The notes under the pieces: generated by a model
Told to the model about the DNA's origin: nothing
Database searches by the model: none
What the model saw: only the letters and a program-made list of their open reading frames with translations
Program-made: the position numbers and the translations under genes
Part shown: piece after piece, positions 48,387 through 56,408 of the stretch
How positions within the stretch are numbered: the first letter of the stretch is position 1
Layout of the letters: each line of letters starts with the position of its first letter
Assembly (NCBI GenBank): GCA_025463545.1
Contig: JAODAR010000009.1
Location: 1 to 64,000 of the forward strand
Direction of reading: 5' to 3'
Source of the DNA: Microbacteriaceae bacterium
GTDB lineage: Bacteria > Actinomycetota > Actinomycetes > Actinomycetales > Microbacteriaceae
Length of the DNA: 64,000 nucleotides

Positions 48387-48734
48387 GTGGACAACGCCCA
48401 ACTCCGGCACTTCGTCGCCGTCGCAGAGGAACTCAACGTCGGTCGCGCCGCGAAAAAGCTCACCCTCACTCCCGCAACGCTCAACGCATCCGTCACCCGG
48501 CTCGAACAAGAGTTGGGCGTGCAACTGATCGACCGCAGCAGCCATGACCTGGTGGTGACCGAAGCCGGCTCGGCGTTCCTGGCCGAAGCTCGGGCCACGC
48601 TGGCCGAGACCGCATCGCCCGGGCGCGCCTTCGCCCCTCGAGCCGGTGGCAAGGCCAAGGCGTCGAAGGGCAAAGGGCGCGCGCCCGCGGTCAAGGGCCA
48701 GCCGAAGATCGGGAAGCGCCGCCAGTCCCGCTAA
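48387..48734 (+). CDS. Stand-alone LysR-type HTH protein with lysine-rich tail
   Basis: 115 residues. Residues 1-65 are a LysR winged HTH (LRHFVAVAEELNVGRAAKKL, TLTPATLNASVTRLEQELGV). The effector domain of normal LysR proteins (another ~220 residues) is absent. Instead there is a basic tail rich in Lys/Gly/Ala (KAKASKGKGRAPAVKG). Such short forms recur in actinobacteria and may act as nucleoid-like or constitutive DNA binders. It has no regulatory partner nearby. Confidence 0.75.
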   Translation: MDNAQLRHFVAVAEELNVGRAAKKLTLTPATLNASVTRLEQELGVQLIDRSSHDLVVTEAGSAFLAEARATLAETASPGRAFAPRAGGKAKASKGKGRAPAVKGQPKIGKRRQSR

Positions 48735-48779
48735 TAACCATCCCCTGAGGGCCGCCCACGTGGGGTGGCGGGCACGGGT

Positions 48780-50150
48780 TCACGCGTCCCGAGGAGCCGG
48801 CCTGCTGGCCGCGTCCGTGTGGGCGACGGCATCGAAGCTGTTGTGCGTCAGCATGGTCTGCTCGTCGAAGGGTTCGAGGCGGTCGAGCACGCGATCCACA
48901 CGAGGCCTGTCGATCTCCTTGGTCCAGGTGCCGAGCAGTACCGTGGCCACCGCATTACCGGTGAAGTTCGTGAGTGCGCGTGCCTCGGACATGAAACGGT
49001 CGATCCCCACGATGAAGCCGACGCCGCTCAGCAGGTGCGGGGCGTGCGCCTGAAGGCCCCCGGCCAGGGTAGCCAGCCCGGCGCCGGTCACGCCGGCCGC
49101 ACCCTTCGAGGCGATGATCATGAAAACCAGCAGGCTGATCTGTTCTCCCAGTTGGAGCGGCGTTCCGAGCGCGGTTGCAATGAAGAGGGACGCCATCGTG
49201 AGGTAGATCGCCGTGCCGTCCAGGTTGAAGGAGTACCCGGTGGGCACGGTGACGCCCACAACAGGCTTTGAAACACCAAGGTGCTCCATTTTCGCGATCA
49301 ACCGCGGGAGCGCCGCTTCTGAGGATGACGTGGAGAAGATCAGCAGGTATTCGCGACCCAGGTAACGCATCAGCTTGAAGATATTCACTCCGGTAACGAG
49401 CTTCAGCAGGCCGCCGAGTATGACGACGATGAAGATGGCGCAGGTGAGATAGAAGGAGGCCATGAGCGTGAAGAGACTGACAACCGCCTGGAACCCGGTC
49501 TGCCCGACTACCGCTGCGATGGCACCGAAGGCGCCGATGGGGGCGAGCCACATGATCATGACGAGGATGCGGAAGACCAACGCCTGGATGTGGGCAATGC
49601 CGCGAAGGATCGGAAGCCCGGCCGGTCCCATTTTCTGCAGTGCGAAACCGGCGATCAGGGCCACCAGGAGCGTCTGCAGGATGTTCCCTGACGTCAGCGA
49701 GGAGAACAGGGTCGCCGGGATGATGCCGAGGAGGAAGGACTGCGTGTCGGCGGATTCGGTCACCTTGTACTCGGCGCCGGTGAGATGCAACCCGGATCCG
49801 GGCTGGATGAGGTTGCCGACGACCAGGCCGATCGCCAACGCGACGGTGGACATGACAAGGAAGTAGCCGAGCGCCAGCCCGCCGACCTTCCCGACCGTAG
49901 CGGCCTTCGCGATGGACCCGATGCCGAGGACGATGGTGCAGAAGATCACCGGCGCGATCATCATCTTGATGAGCGCGACGAACGCGTCCCCGAGTGGTTT
50001 GAGGGATGCCGCGAAACCGTCCGGCCCTCCGAATACGAGGCCGACGATGATGCCGAGGACAACGGCGATGATCACGGCCAGGTAGAGATAGTGCGACTTG
50101 TCCAGCCGTTTCGCTGTTTTCGCAGCGCGCGCAGGGGGCAGGGATGCCAT
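48780..50150 (-). CDS. dctA: C4-dicarboxylate:cation symporter (DctA-type)
   Basis: 456 residues. Helical transporter with GDAFVALIKMMIAPVIFCTI, TSSSEAALPRL, TGYSFNLDGTAIYLT and GAAGVTGAGLATLAGGL, all DAACS family signatures. AAGGAG lies 7 nt before ATG. It imports succinate, fumarate or malate. It is divergent from a CitA/DcuS-like two-component system, which likely controls it. Confidence 0.9.
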   Translation of the reverse strand: MASLPPARAAKTAKRLDKSHYLYLAVIIAVVLGIIVGLVFGGPDGFAASLKPLGDAFVALIKMMIAPVIFCTIVLGIGSIAKAATVGKVGGLALGYFLVMSTVALAIGLVVGNLIQPGSGLHLTGAEYKVTESADTQSFLLGIIPATLFSSLTSGNILQTLLVALIAGFALQKMGPAGLPILRGIAHIQALVFRILVMIMWLAPIGAFGAIAAVVGQTGFQAVVSLFTLMASFYLTCAIFIVVILGGLLKLVTGVNIFKLMRYLGREYLLIFSTSSSEAALPRLIAKMEHLGVSKPVVGVTVPTGYSFNLDGTAIYLTMASLFIATALGTPLQLGEQISLLVFMIIASKGAAGVTGAGLATLAGGLQAHAPHLLSGVGFIVGIDRFMSEARALTNFTGNAVATVLLGTWTKEIDRPRVDRVLDRLEPFDEQTMLTHNSFDAVAHTDAASRPAPRDA

Positions 50151-50306
50151 GTGAGACTCCTTCGTCCAATGTGTTTAGGCTTTACCGGGCGCCGCATTCG
50201 GGATTTGCGGCGAATCACAGGTTGGCCCAATTCGTACCCGGGGTCACGCTTGCGTTCATAATGGTCGCGTCCACGACGCTCACGCGCAGGATTAGGAAGG
50301 CATCGG

Positions 50307-51956
50307 GTGAAACGCAGGTGGAGCATCGCGCGCCAACTCTTTGTCGCGCACGCCCTCTTTATCGTTGTCCTCACCGCGTTCGTGGGAACGGCGCTCTTCG
50401 TCGACGCGCAGGGCCGCAGCTACACGGAAACCGAGGACCGGGTGATCGCGGTGGCCACGACAATCGCGGACAATCCGTTGGTGCTCCAAGCCAGCACGTC
50501 AGCCGACCCGAGCAGCATCCTGCAACCGTACGCGCAACGGGTCACCGCGGATGCGCATCTCGACTTCATCACAATCATGAACACCGACCGAACCCGGTGG
50601 ACGCATCCGACACCCTCCGAAATAGGAAAGCCTTACATCGGGGCCATCCAGCGGGCGCTGAACGGTGAACGGTTCACGGAGACGAGCACCGGCACGCTCG
50701 GTCCGTCGGTGCGTGCCGTTGTTCCGGTAACAGACGGCGACGGTACGGTGCGCGCGCTGGTCGCCGCCGGCGTGACCACCAGCAACATCGCCATCGCGCT
50801 CCAGGCCCGCCTGCCGGCGGTGCTGGCCCTTGCCCTGGTACTTCTGGTCGCGGGATCCCTGGTTTCCTGGCTGCTTGGTCGGTACCTCCGCCGGGTGACT
50901 CTGGGCTGGGGACCTGAGCAACTGGCCCAGCTCTTCGTCTACTACGACTCGATGCTGCACTCGGTGCGCGAAGGGCTCCTCCTCGTCGATCTACGGGGAA
51001 ACCTCGTGCTCTACAACGACTATGCCGCGCAACTGCTCGGCATCCCGGTCCAGCCCAGCGGACCGGTGCGGGAACGACGCCCACGGCGCCTGGACGAACT
51101 CCACCTGTCCACGGGACTCGATGAACTCCTGCGAAGCGGCCGGGTTGCACACGACGAGGTTCATGTTACCGAGACAAGGGTGCTCGTCATGAGCCAGCAG
51201 CCCGCGCTCACCCCGCCGGCGTACGGCAGGAAGCGCGCAGCGATGGGCTCCGTCGTGACGGTGCGCGACCACACGGATCTCCAGGTGCTCGGGGATGAAC
51301 TGCAAACGATGCACACCCTTTCCGACGCGCTTCGTGCCCAAACCCACGAACATTCCAACCGTCTGCACACCCTGGTGTCGTTGATGGAACTCGGCCGAAC
51401 ACCGGAGGCGCTCGAGTTCGCGACCAAGGACCTTGAGCTGAGCCAGCGACTCACCGACGAATTCATCGGCGCCGTCGATGAGCCGGTGATCAGCGCCCTG
51501 CTGATGGGAAAGGCTGCGCAGGCCAACGAACTCGGTGTCGCTCTCACCGTCGAAGCCTCGGGCAGCCTCTCGGAGTCCGGGCTCTCGGTGCACGACCTGG
51601 TCACCGTGCTCGGCAACCTCGTGGACAACGCGCTGGATGCCGCAGCCGCCGGTGCCGTGCCACGGCACGTCGACGTCTCGGTCAGCAGAACGAGCGACGC
51701 TGTCGTGATCGAGGTGGCGGACAGCGGAGCGGGTGTGCCGCCGGGGTCATCAGGGGACATCCTTCGACACGGCTACAGCACCAAGGAGCCGGGAAGCCAG
51801 GGTCGCGGGATTGGTCTCGCCCTCGTCCGCCAGTCGGTCGCGAGGCTCGGCGGCACCCTGGACGTGGGGCGCCGCCACGGAGCGGTTTTCACCGTCACCA
51901 TCCCCGTCCGCCCCGTCATGGCCCCTGACGGTGCCCCGGAAACGACCCATGCCTGA
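50307..51956 (+). CDS. Sensor histidine kinase, CitA/DcuS (DpiB) family
   Basis: 549 residues from GTG 50307, with AGGAAGG 6 nt upstream. TM1 (about residues 12-32), an extracytoplasmic PAS-like sensor domain with TRWTHPTPSEIGKPYIG typical of carboxylate sensors, TM2 (about 175-195), a cytosolic PAS, the H-box in RAQTHEHSNRLHTLVSL, and an ATPase domain with LGNLVDNALDAA and GRGIGLALVRQ. It probably senses C4-dicarboxylates or citrate and phosphorylates the coupled regulator. Confidence 0.9.
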   Translation: MKRRWSIARQLFVAHALFIVVLTAFVGTALFVDAQGRSYTETEDRVIAVATTIADNPLVLQASTSADPSSILQPYAQRVTADAHLDFITIMNTDRTRWTHPTPSEIGKPYIGAIQRALNGERFTETSTGTLGPSVRAVVPVTDGDGTVRALVAAGVTTSNIAIALQARLPAVLALALVLLVAGSLVSWLLGRYLRRVTLGWGPEQLAQLFVYYDSMLHSVREGLLLVDLRGNLVLYNDYAAQLLGIPVQPSGPVRERRPRRLDELHLSTGLDELLRSGRVAHDEVHVTETRVLVMSQQPALTPPAYGRKRAAMGSVVTVRDHTDLQVLGDELQTMHTLSDALRAQTHEHSNRLHTLVSLMELGRTPEALEFATKDLELSQRLTDEFIGAVDEPVISALLMGKAAQANELGVALTVEASGSLSESGLSVHDLVTVLGNLVDNALDAAAAGAVPRHVDVSVSRTSDAVVIEVADSGAGVPPGSSGDILRHGYSTKEPGSQGRGIGLALVRQSVARLGGTLDVGRRHGAVFTVTIPVRPVMAPDGAPETTHA

Positions 51957-52683
51957 CCGTGAGACGAACGCCGACCGGGGCGGGAACATCCGAGTCCTCG
52001 TTGTAGAAGACGAGCCGATCGCGGCTGAAGCACACACGCTGTACCTGACCCGGCTTGATGGCTTCGTGCACGCCGGCACGGTCGGAACGGGACACGCTGC
52101 GCTTCAGCGCATCTCTGACTCCGCGGCCTCCGGAGACCCCATCGACCTCGTCCTGATGGACATGAACCTGCCGGATCTGCACGGGCTCGACGTCAGCCGG
52201 CGGATGCGAGCGGCCGGCTTCACCACGGACATCATCGCGATCACGGCCGTGCGCGAGCTCCAGGTGGTGCGGAGTGCGGTTGCCGCCGGTGTGGTGCAGT
52301 ACCTGATCAAGCCGTTCACCTACGCGACATTCGCGGAGAAGCTGCAGAACTACCGGGACTTCCACCGACGTTTGGGCGTGCAGTCGGATATCACCTCCCA
52401 GTCTGATGTGGACCTGGCATTCGCGAGCCTGCGCATGCCCACCGACATCCCCTTGCCCAAGGGGCTGGCCGAGCAGACCCTGGCCGCGGTGGTCGGCCTT
52501 CTCAAGTCGAGCAGCCAGCCGGTCTCCGCCGCCGAAGTCACCGAGCACCTCGGCATCGCCCGCGTCACCGCACGCCGCTACCTGGAATACCTGGCCGAGA
52601 GCGGTTCGGCATTGCGGTCGCCGCGGTACGGGGCACCGGGGCGCCCGGAGAACGAATACTCCTGGAAGCGCCGTAAGAAATGA
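51949..52683 (+). CDS. Response regulator, CitB/DcuR (DpiA) family
   Basis: 244 residues from ATG 51949, overlapping the kinase stop by 8 bp. The receiver domain has VLVVEDEPIAAE, phospho-Asp in LVLMDMNLPDLHGLDV and the Lys in YLIKPFTYATF. The C-terminal HTH includes VSAAEVTEHLGIARVTARRYLEYL. It probably activates the divergent dctA-type gene. Confidence 0.9.
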   Translation: MPDRETNADRGGNIRVLVVEDEPIAAEAHTLYLTRLDGFVHAGTVGTGHAALQRISDSAASGDPIDLVLMDMNLPDLHGLDVSRRMRAAGFTTDIIAITAVRELQVVRSAVAAGVVQYLIKPFTYATFAEKLQNYRDFHRRLGVQSDITSQSDVDLAFASLRMPTDIPLPKGLAEQTLAAVVGLLKSSSQPVSAAEVTEHLGIARVTARRYLEYLAESGSALRSPRYGAPGRPENEYSWKRRKK

Positions 52684-53277
52684 CCGAGATCTGGTGGCGG
52701 ATACGGAAAAGCCCCGGTCGCAGCGTGCGGTAAAAACGGAGTCATCGAGGAGACGATCTTGCGTGTCTCGTTGTTTAGCAACCTCCTTCCACCGCGCCAG
52801 CACGGTGGACTCTCGCCCACGATCACCGCAAGCCCTACGAGGACTTGGCTCGGACCCTTCCATTGGGACAGGACGACCCCCGCCACGACCAGGGCCACCG
52901 CCACAACAAAAAGCACTACCGATTGCTCTCGCGGCCTCCTCCAGCGAAAAGTCCACTGCGCCATGGCGTCAGCCCAGACGTCGCTGATTCTGGATCCCAT
53001 CATCCGCCCATAGCCCGGTGAAAGGGAAGGCGGAGGGTGATCATCTCGCAGTCAGCCGGTCACCCATCGAGGCCGCGGTTGAGTCTTCGAGTAGTCGCAA
53101 CTCCCCGAGCCGATCGAGGGGCGCCCGATGATCGTCCGCCTTTCGGCGTATGGACGCGTCTCGCAACTGTCACTCGCTTTGGGAGATTCGGTGTGCGGCT
53201 GAAAGGAATACTCGCGAGACCGCAGCGCCACGATCGGGCGAAGATACGCATAGATACTGAACGCTATCCTCGACACC
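52684..53277. other. Intergenic stretch with a possible membrane-protein fragment
   Basis: About 590 bp without a firm gene. A minus-strand frame from 53003 reads one transmembrane helix (VVLFVVAVALVVAGVVL) and runs on into the antisense of the response regulator gene. It has no ribosome site, so it is at best a truncated small membrane protein. Nothing else stands out. Confidence 0.4.
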
Positions 53278-53649
53278 ATGACTCAAGATGGCCCGGACAA
53301 ATATGCGACTGCCATCGTGCAGGTCTTCCCGGACTACGCGGGATCGGTCATCTGGTTCAGTGACCCAATGCCCTAGTCGGAGACTCAATTCTCAGGCGAT
53401 CTCCTGCAGCGCCTGACCTCCTGGGAAGCCGATTGTTATGCTGCGCTCACCGAATGCTTCGAATGGCGGTCGCTGGACGCGCTGCATGGGCTCAGCGCAG
53501 ACGGTCTAAAACTTCTGGAAGGAATTGCTGGCGGTAACCGAGTGCGTGCTCGCGTGTGGGTGGTTGTTCTCGAAGGGGGCACAAACCCAGTCGCCGACGC
53601 CGCCTGCATCCTTTCTGCCGGTCACATAGGCGAGGATGACGACGATTGA
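53278..53649 (+). pseudogene. Small ORF broken by an in-frame TAG
   Basis: From ATG 53278 the frame reads MTQDGPDKYATAIVQVFPDY then GSVIWFSDPMP, meets TAG at 53374-53376, and continues in the same frame for 90 more sense codons (LLQRLTSWEADCYAALTE, ARVWVVVLEGG) to TGA 53647-53649. The continuous coding character on both sides, without frame change, points to a ~123-residue protein interrupted by one nonsense codon. No family named. Its AU-rich start has no clear ribosome site. Confidence 0.5.
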
Positions 53650-53866
53650 TGGCGCGCGAGTTCGGGGATGGATGCTCTGGCGCCGGCATTGACACAAGGC
53701 GTGCTCGTCAGGAGGGCTTGTGGCCTTCGCGGATGTTGGGGTTCGTTGAGCATTTTGTAGAGAGCTGAATTTTCCCGCCGCCAAATGCGCCAACCTGTTG
53801 TGAGCCTCCCCATTCCCTGACAGCTTGCTCATTCGTCGCGTTCTGGAACTTCCCACATACGGGTGC

Positions 53867-56374
53867 TCACTCGAACGGGAGCGGTGACGCGGCGCGTTGG
53901 GCGGAGATCGGAAGAGTCAGTCCCGCCACCTCGATGTTTCCGGTCAGCGCGTCGCCGTCAATCGTCGCCGTTAGCCCAAGGTGGGGTTTTGTCGGCCGCA
54001 CCATTCCGGTTTCCGAGTCGAACGTGACGCTTGGGCCGGGCTGCCACATTGGGTCGCCTGGTGTCAGCACCCGCATGTTCCAAGGCTCGTCCCACCCAAC
54101 CCGGCTGAACCCGAGGAAGCCCAGACCGGATGCCCAGACGCCGTGAAGCCCCAGGCGAGGCAGGTCGACGGGTGTTGCGGTCCCCGTCCCCTCATCGACG
54201 CAGCTGCCCTTCAGCCGACCCGGGGCCGCGGTTAGCTCATAGCGACGTGCGGGAACCTCGCCCTGCCCGTCATGTCGAAACCGGAGCACTTTGTGGGCTG
54301 CGGTCCAGGTAAGGTCCTGCACGCGGACCCAGCGGTCCCGCGCGGGGTACTGGAGCAGCCCCACCATGCCGGCACCGGAGCCGAGTGGAGCTAGGTGCAG
54401 AACGAGGCCTCCTAGCGGCGTGGGGGCAATGCCGGCGTATACCAACCCACCTCCTCGGCTCGGCGGCCGCACCGCAGTGCCTCCGGGGTTGACGGCCCCC
54501 ACCGACTCCTCGAGCCCCTCTATGCCGTTCTGCGCGATCACGCGGGAGTACACGAGCCCGCCTTCGGTGAGATGCCGGGGCTTGCCTGGAATGGCGCGAT
54601 CGACTGCGAACAGTCCGAAGTGTGCCTCGGGCCGGTATCCTTCCTGCCATTCGTAGTTGTCCAGCAAGGACCAGTGCAGGTAGCCATCCACCGTAGCCCC
54701 GGCCCCAATAGCGTCAAGCACGCCGCGCAGGTGGCCGATTAGGGCAGGGCCCCGGTTGCGGTCGACCGTTTCGGGCAGCCCGTTCTCCGTGATGAGTACC
54801 CGGGCGCCGTACCGCATGCGGATCTCGTCGATGAAGAACCGAATCCCGTCGGGGTTCATTTCCCATCCGAGGTCGTTCACGAGTCCGTGCGGGGCGTCAC
54901 TGTCGTGCAACTCGTTGTCGAATGCGCCGCCGCTGAAGTTCGCGCGTAGCTCCACCAGCGCTTCCCACCACACGGCAACGGATCGGTAATAGTTGAGGCC
55001 AACGAAGTCCGCGCGCGGTCGCCAAGGTCCTCGCTCGATCCCGAGCCAGTCGGCAGCATCGTCGCCGGTCACCAGGTCTCGATCGGCGCTGCTCCACGCT
55101 ATTGCCGTGTCGATCTCGCCGGTGATCACCGCATTGAGTAGGTGCCAGTTATAGAAGTAGTCGAACTGCCGCCAAGCGTTCCGCGCGAGGCTGCCCGGCG
55201 CCCCTCGTGCCCGCATCATGGCGTGCGCGAACCCCACGCGAGCGGCCTGTCCATCGCCGTCCGCGTCGATGTCGTCGAGCCTCTTGATTACATCGTAGGC
55301 GCGACAGTGCGCGCGGATGAGGTTGAAGTAGGCGGCCTTTGCGCGGCTTCCATCGAGGGTGAAACCCGGCGGCCATACCCCGCCGAGGTACCCGACGCCA
55401 ATCATCGATCCGACTGGCTCATTGACGGTGATCCACCAGTCGACGCGGTCCTTAAGTCTGGGTACGACGTATTCCACGAGCCGCACGAAGCGGTCCACTA
55501 CATCGGGGTTCTCCCACCCGCGCAACGACATGTCGAAACCGTCGTCGGTCAAGGTTTCACCGAGGATCGAGGTCTTCTCCGGTGGTTTGAGCACCCAAAG
55601 CGGGAGCGTCAGGTGGTTCAGGGTGAGCACGGGACGCATCCCGCGTGATCGGATGGCGTCCACGACGCTCGAATAGTAGCCGAAGGCTGCCTGATCGACG
55701 TCACCGTCGGTTAACGGGGCCGTCCCGGTGTCTTGGGGCTCTAGTCGGGCCCATTCGACGGAGAAGCGGTAGGCGTTGATGCCCAGGGCGGCCGCCCGGT
55801 CCAGGTCCCGACTCAGCACTGTGAGGTTGAAGTGGTCGACGGCGCTGCCCGGCGGGTTGAGACGCACGTCGAGGCCGACCCGCTGGGTGTTCTTCCGAAC
55901 CCGCTCGGCGATCTTGATCGATGAGGTGAAGAAGTCCCAGTCATTGCCGGACGTGCTGCCCTCGACTTGATAGCCCGCGGTCGCGGCGCCCCAGAGGAAA
56001 CCTGCGGGGAATCGCATCGGTCGCGGCCCCCGCCCCGACCATGTGAATCTGTCGAGCTCGCGGCCGTCCCGGTCGGTAAGGACGGCGGTGTCGCCGCTGT
56101 TGTTCCACACCGCCCACCGCCGGCCCCAGTACAGGTCGTCGGCGTCGTTCACTCCGATTCCGGTGTGCACCCGGACTTGGGAGCCGGCGGCGAGCACGAA
56201 GCGGGGAAACACGTAGGTGTGCGGAGCGCGCGGCGCCGCCACAGCGTCCCGCAGCCGCCAGCCGGTGAGCTCTGCGTCGTTGTTGCCGACATTTTGCAGC
56301 AGCACGTACTCGCCGACGATGTCCGGTCCCGGAGGGTCGTAGACAACGGTGCGGATCTGTACCGTGGCGGGCAT
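53867..56374 (-). CDS. Lamin-tail domain/glycoside hydrolase family 1 fusion
   Basis: 835 residues from ATG 56374, which has AAGGAA 5 nt upstream. Residues ~5-115 resemble a lamin-tail domain (EYVLLQNVGNNDAELTGWRL, GDTAVLTDRDGRELDRF). Residues ~121-610 are a complete GH1 beta-glucosidase (RFPAGFLWGAATAGYQVEG, acid/base Glu319 in TVNEPVG, nucleophile Glu530 in ITENGLPE). A further ~190 residues form a C-terminal domain I do not recognise. No signal peptide is visible although lamin-tail domains are usually on exported proteins. It is the last gene of the PatG-type operon, 34 bp after the PLD gene. Confidence 0.85.
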   Translation of the reverse strand: MPATVQIRTVVYDPPGPDIVGEYVLLQNVGNNDAELTGWRLRDAVAAPRAPHTYVFPRFVLAAGSQVRVHTGIGVNDADDLYWGRRWAVWNNSGDTAVLTDRDGRELDRFTWSGRGPRPMRFPAGFLWGAATAGYQVEGSTSGNDWDFFTSSIKIAERVRKNTQRVGLDVRLNPPGSAVDHFNLTVLSRDLDRAAALGINAYRFSVEWARLEPQDTGTAPLTDGDVDQAAFGYYSSVVDAIRSRGMRPVLTLNHLTLPLWVLKPPEKTSILGETLTDDGFDMSLRGWENPDVVDRFVRLVEYVVPRLKDRVDWWITVNEPVGSMIGVGYLGGVWPPGFTLDGSRAKAAYFNLIRAHCRAYDVIKRLDDIDADGDGQAARVGFAHAMMRARGAPGSLARNAWRQFDYFYNWHLLNAVITGEIDTAIAWSSADRDLVTGDDAADWLGIERGPWRPRADFVGLNYYRSVAVWWEALVELRANFSGGAFDNELHDSDAPHGLVNDLGWEMNPDGIRFFIDEIRMRYGARVLITENGLPETVDRNRGPALIGHLRGVLDAIGAGATVDGYLHWSLLDNYEWQEGYRPEAHFGLFAVDRAIPGKPRHLTEGGLVYSRVIAQNGIEGLEESVGAVNPGGTAVRPPSRGGGLVYAGIAPTPLGGLVLHLAPLGSGAGMVGLLQYPARDRWVRVQDLTWTAAHKVLRFRHDGQGEVPARRYELTAAPGRLKGSCVDEGTGTATPVDLPRLGLHGVWASGLGFLGFSRVGWDEPWNMRVLTPGDPMWQPGPSVTFDSETGMVRPTKPHLGLTATIDGDALTGNIEVAGLTLPISAQRAASPLPFE

Positions 56375-56408
56375 GGCGTTCCTTCTCCGTGGCCTCTCCC
56401 GGCACCGG

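Noticed and set aside
52578..53003. Minus-strand 141-codon membrane protein gene
   Set aside because: Its C-terminal third is antisense to the response regulator, there is no ribosome site and only one hydrophobic segment. Kept only as a note in the intergenic entry.
53278..53649. TAG read as pyrrolysine or another recoded amino acid
   Set aside because: No pyl genes or recoding signal are seen, and TAG occurs as a normal stop elsewhere in the window. A nonsense mutation is simpler.
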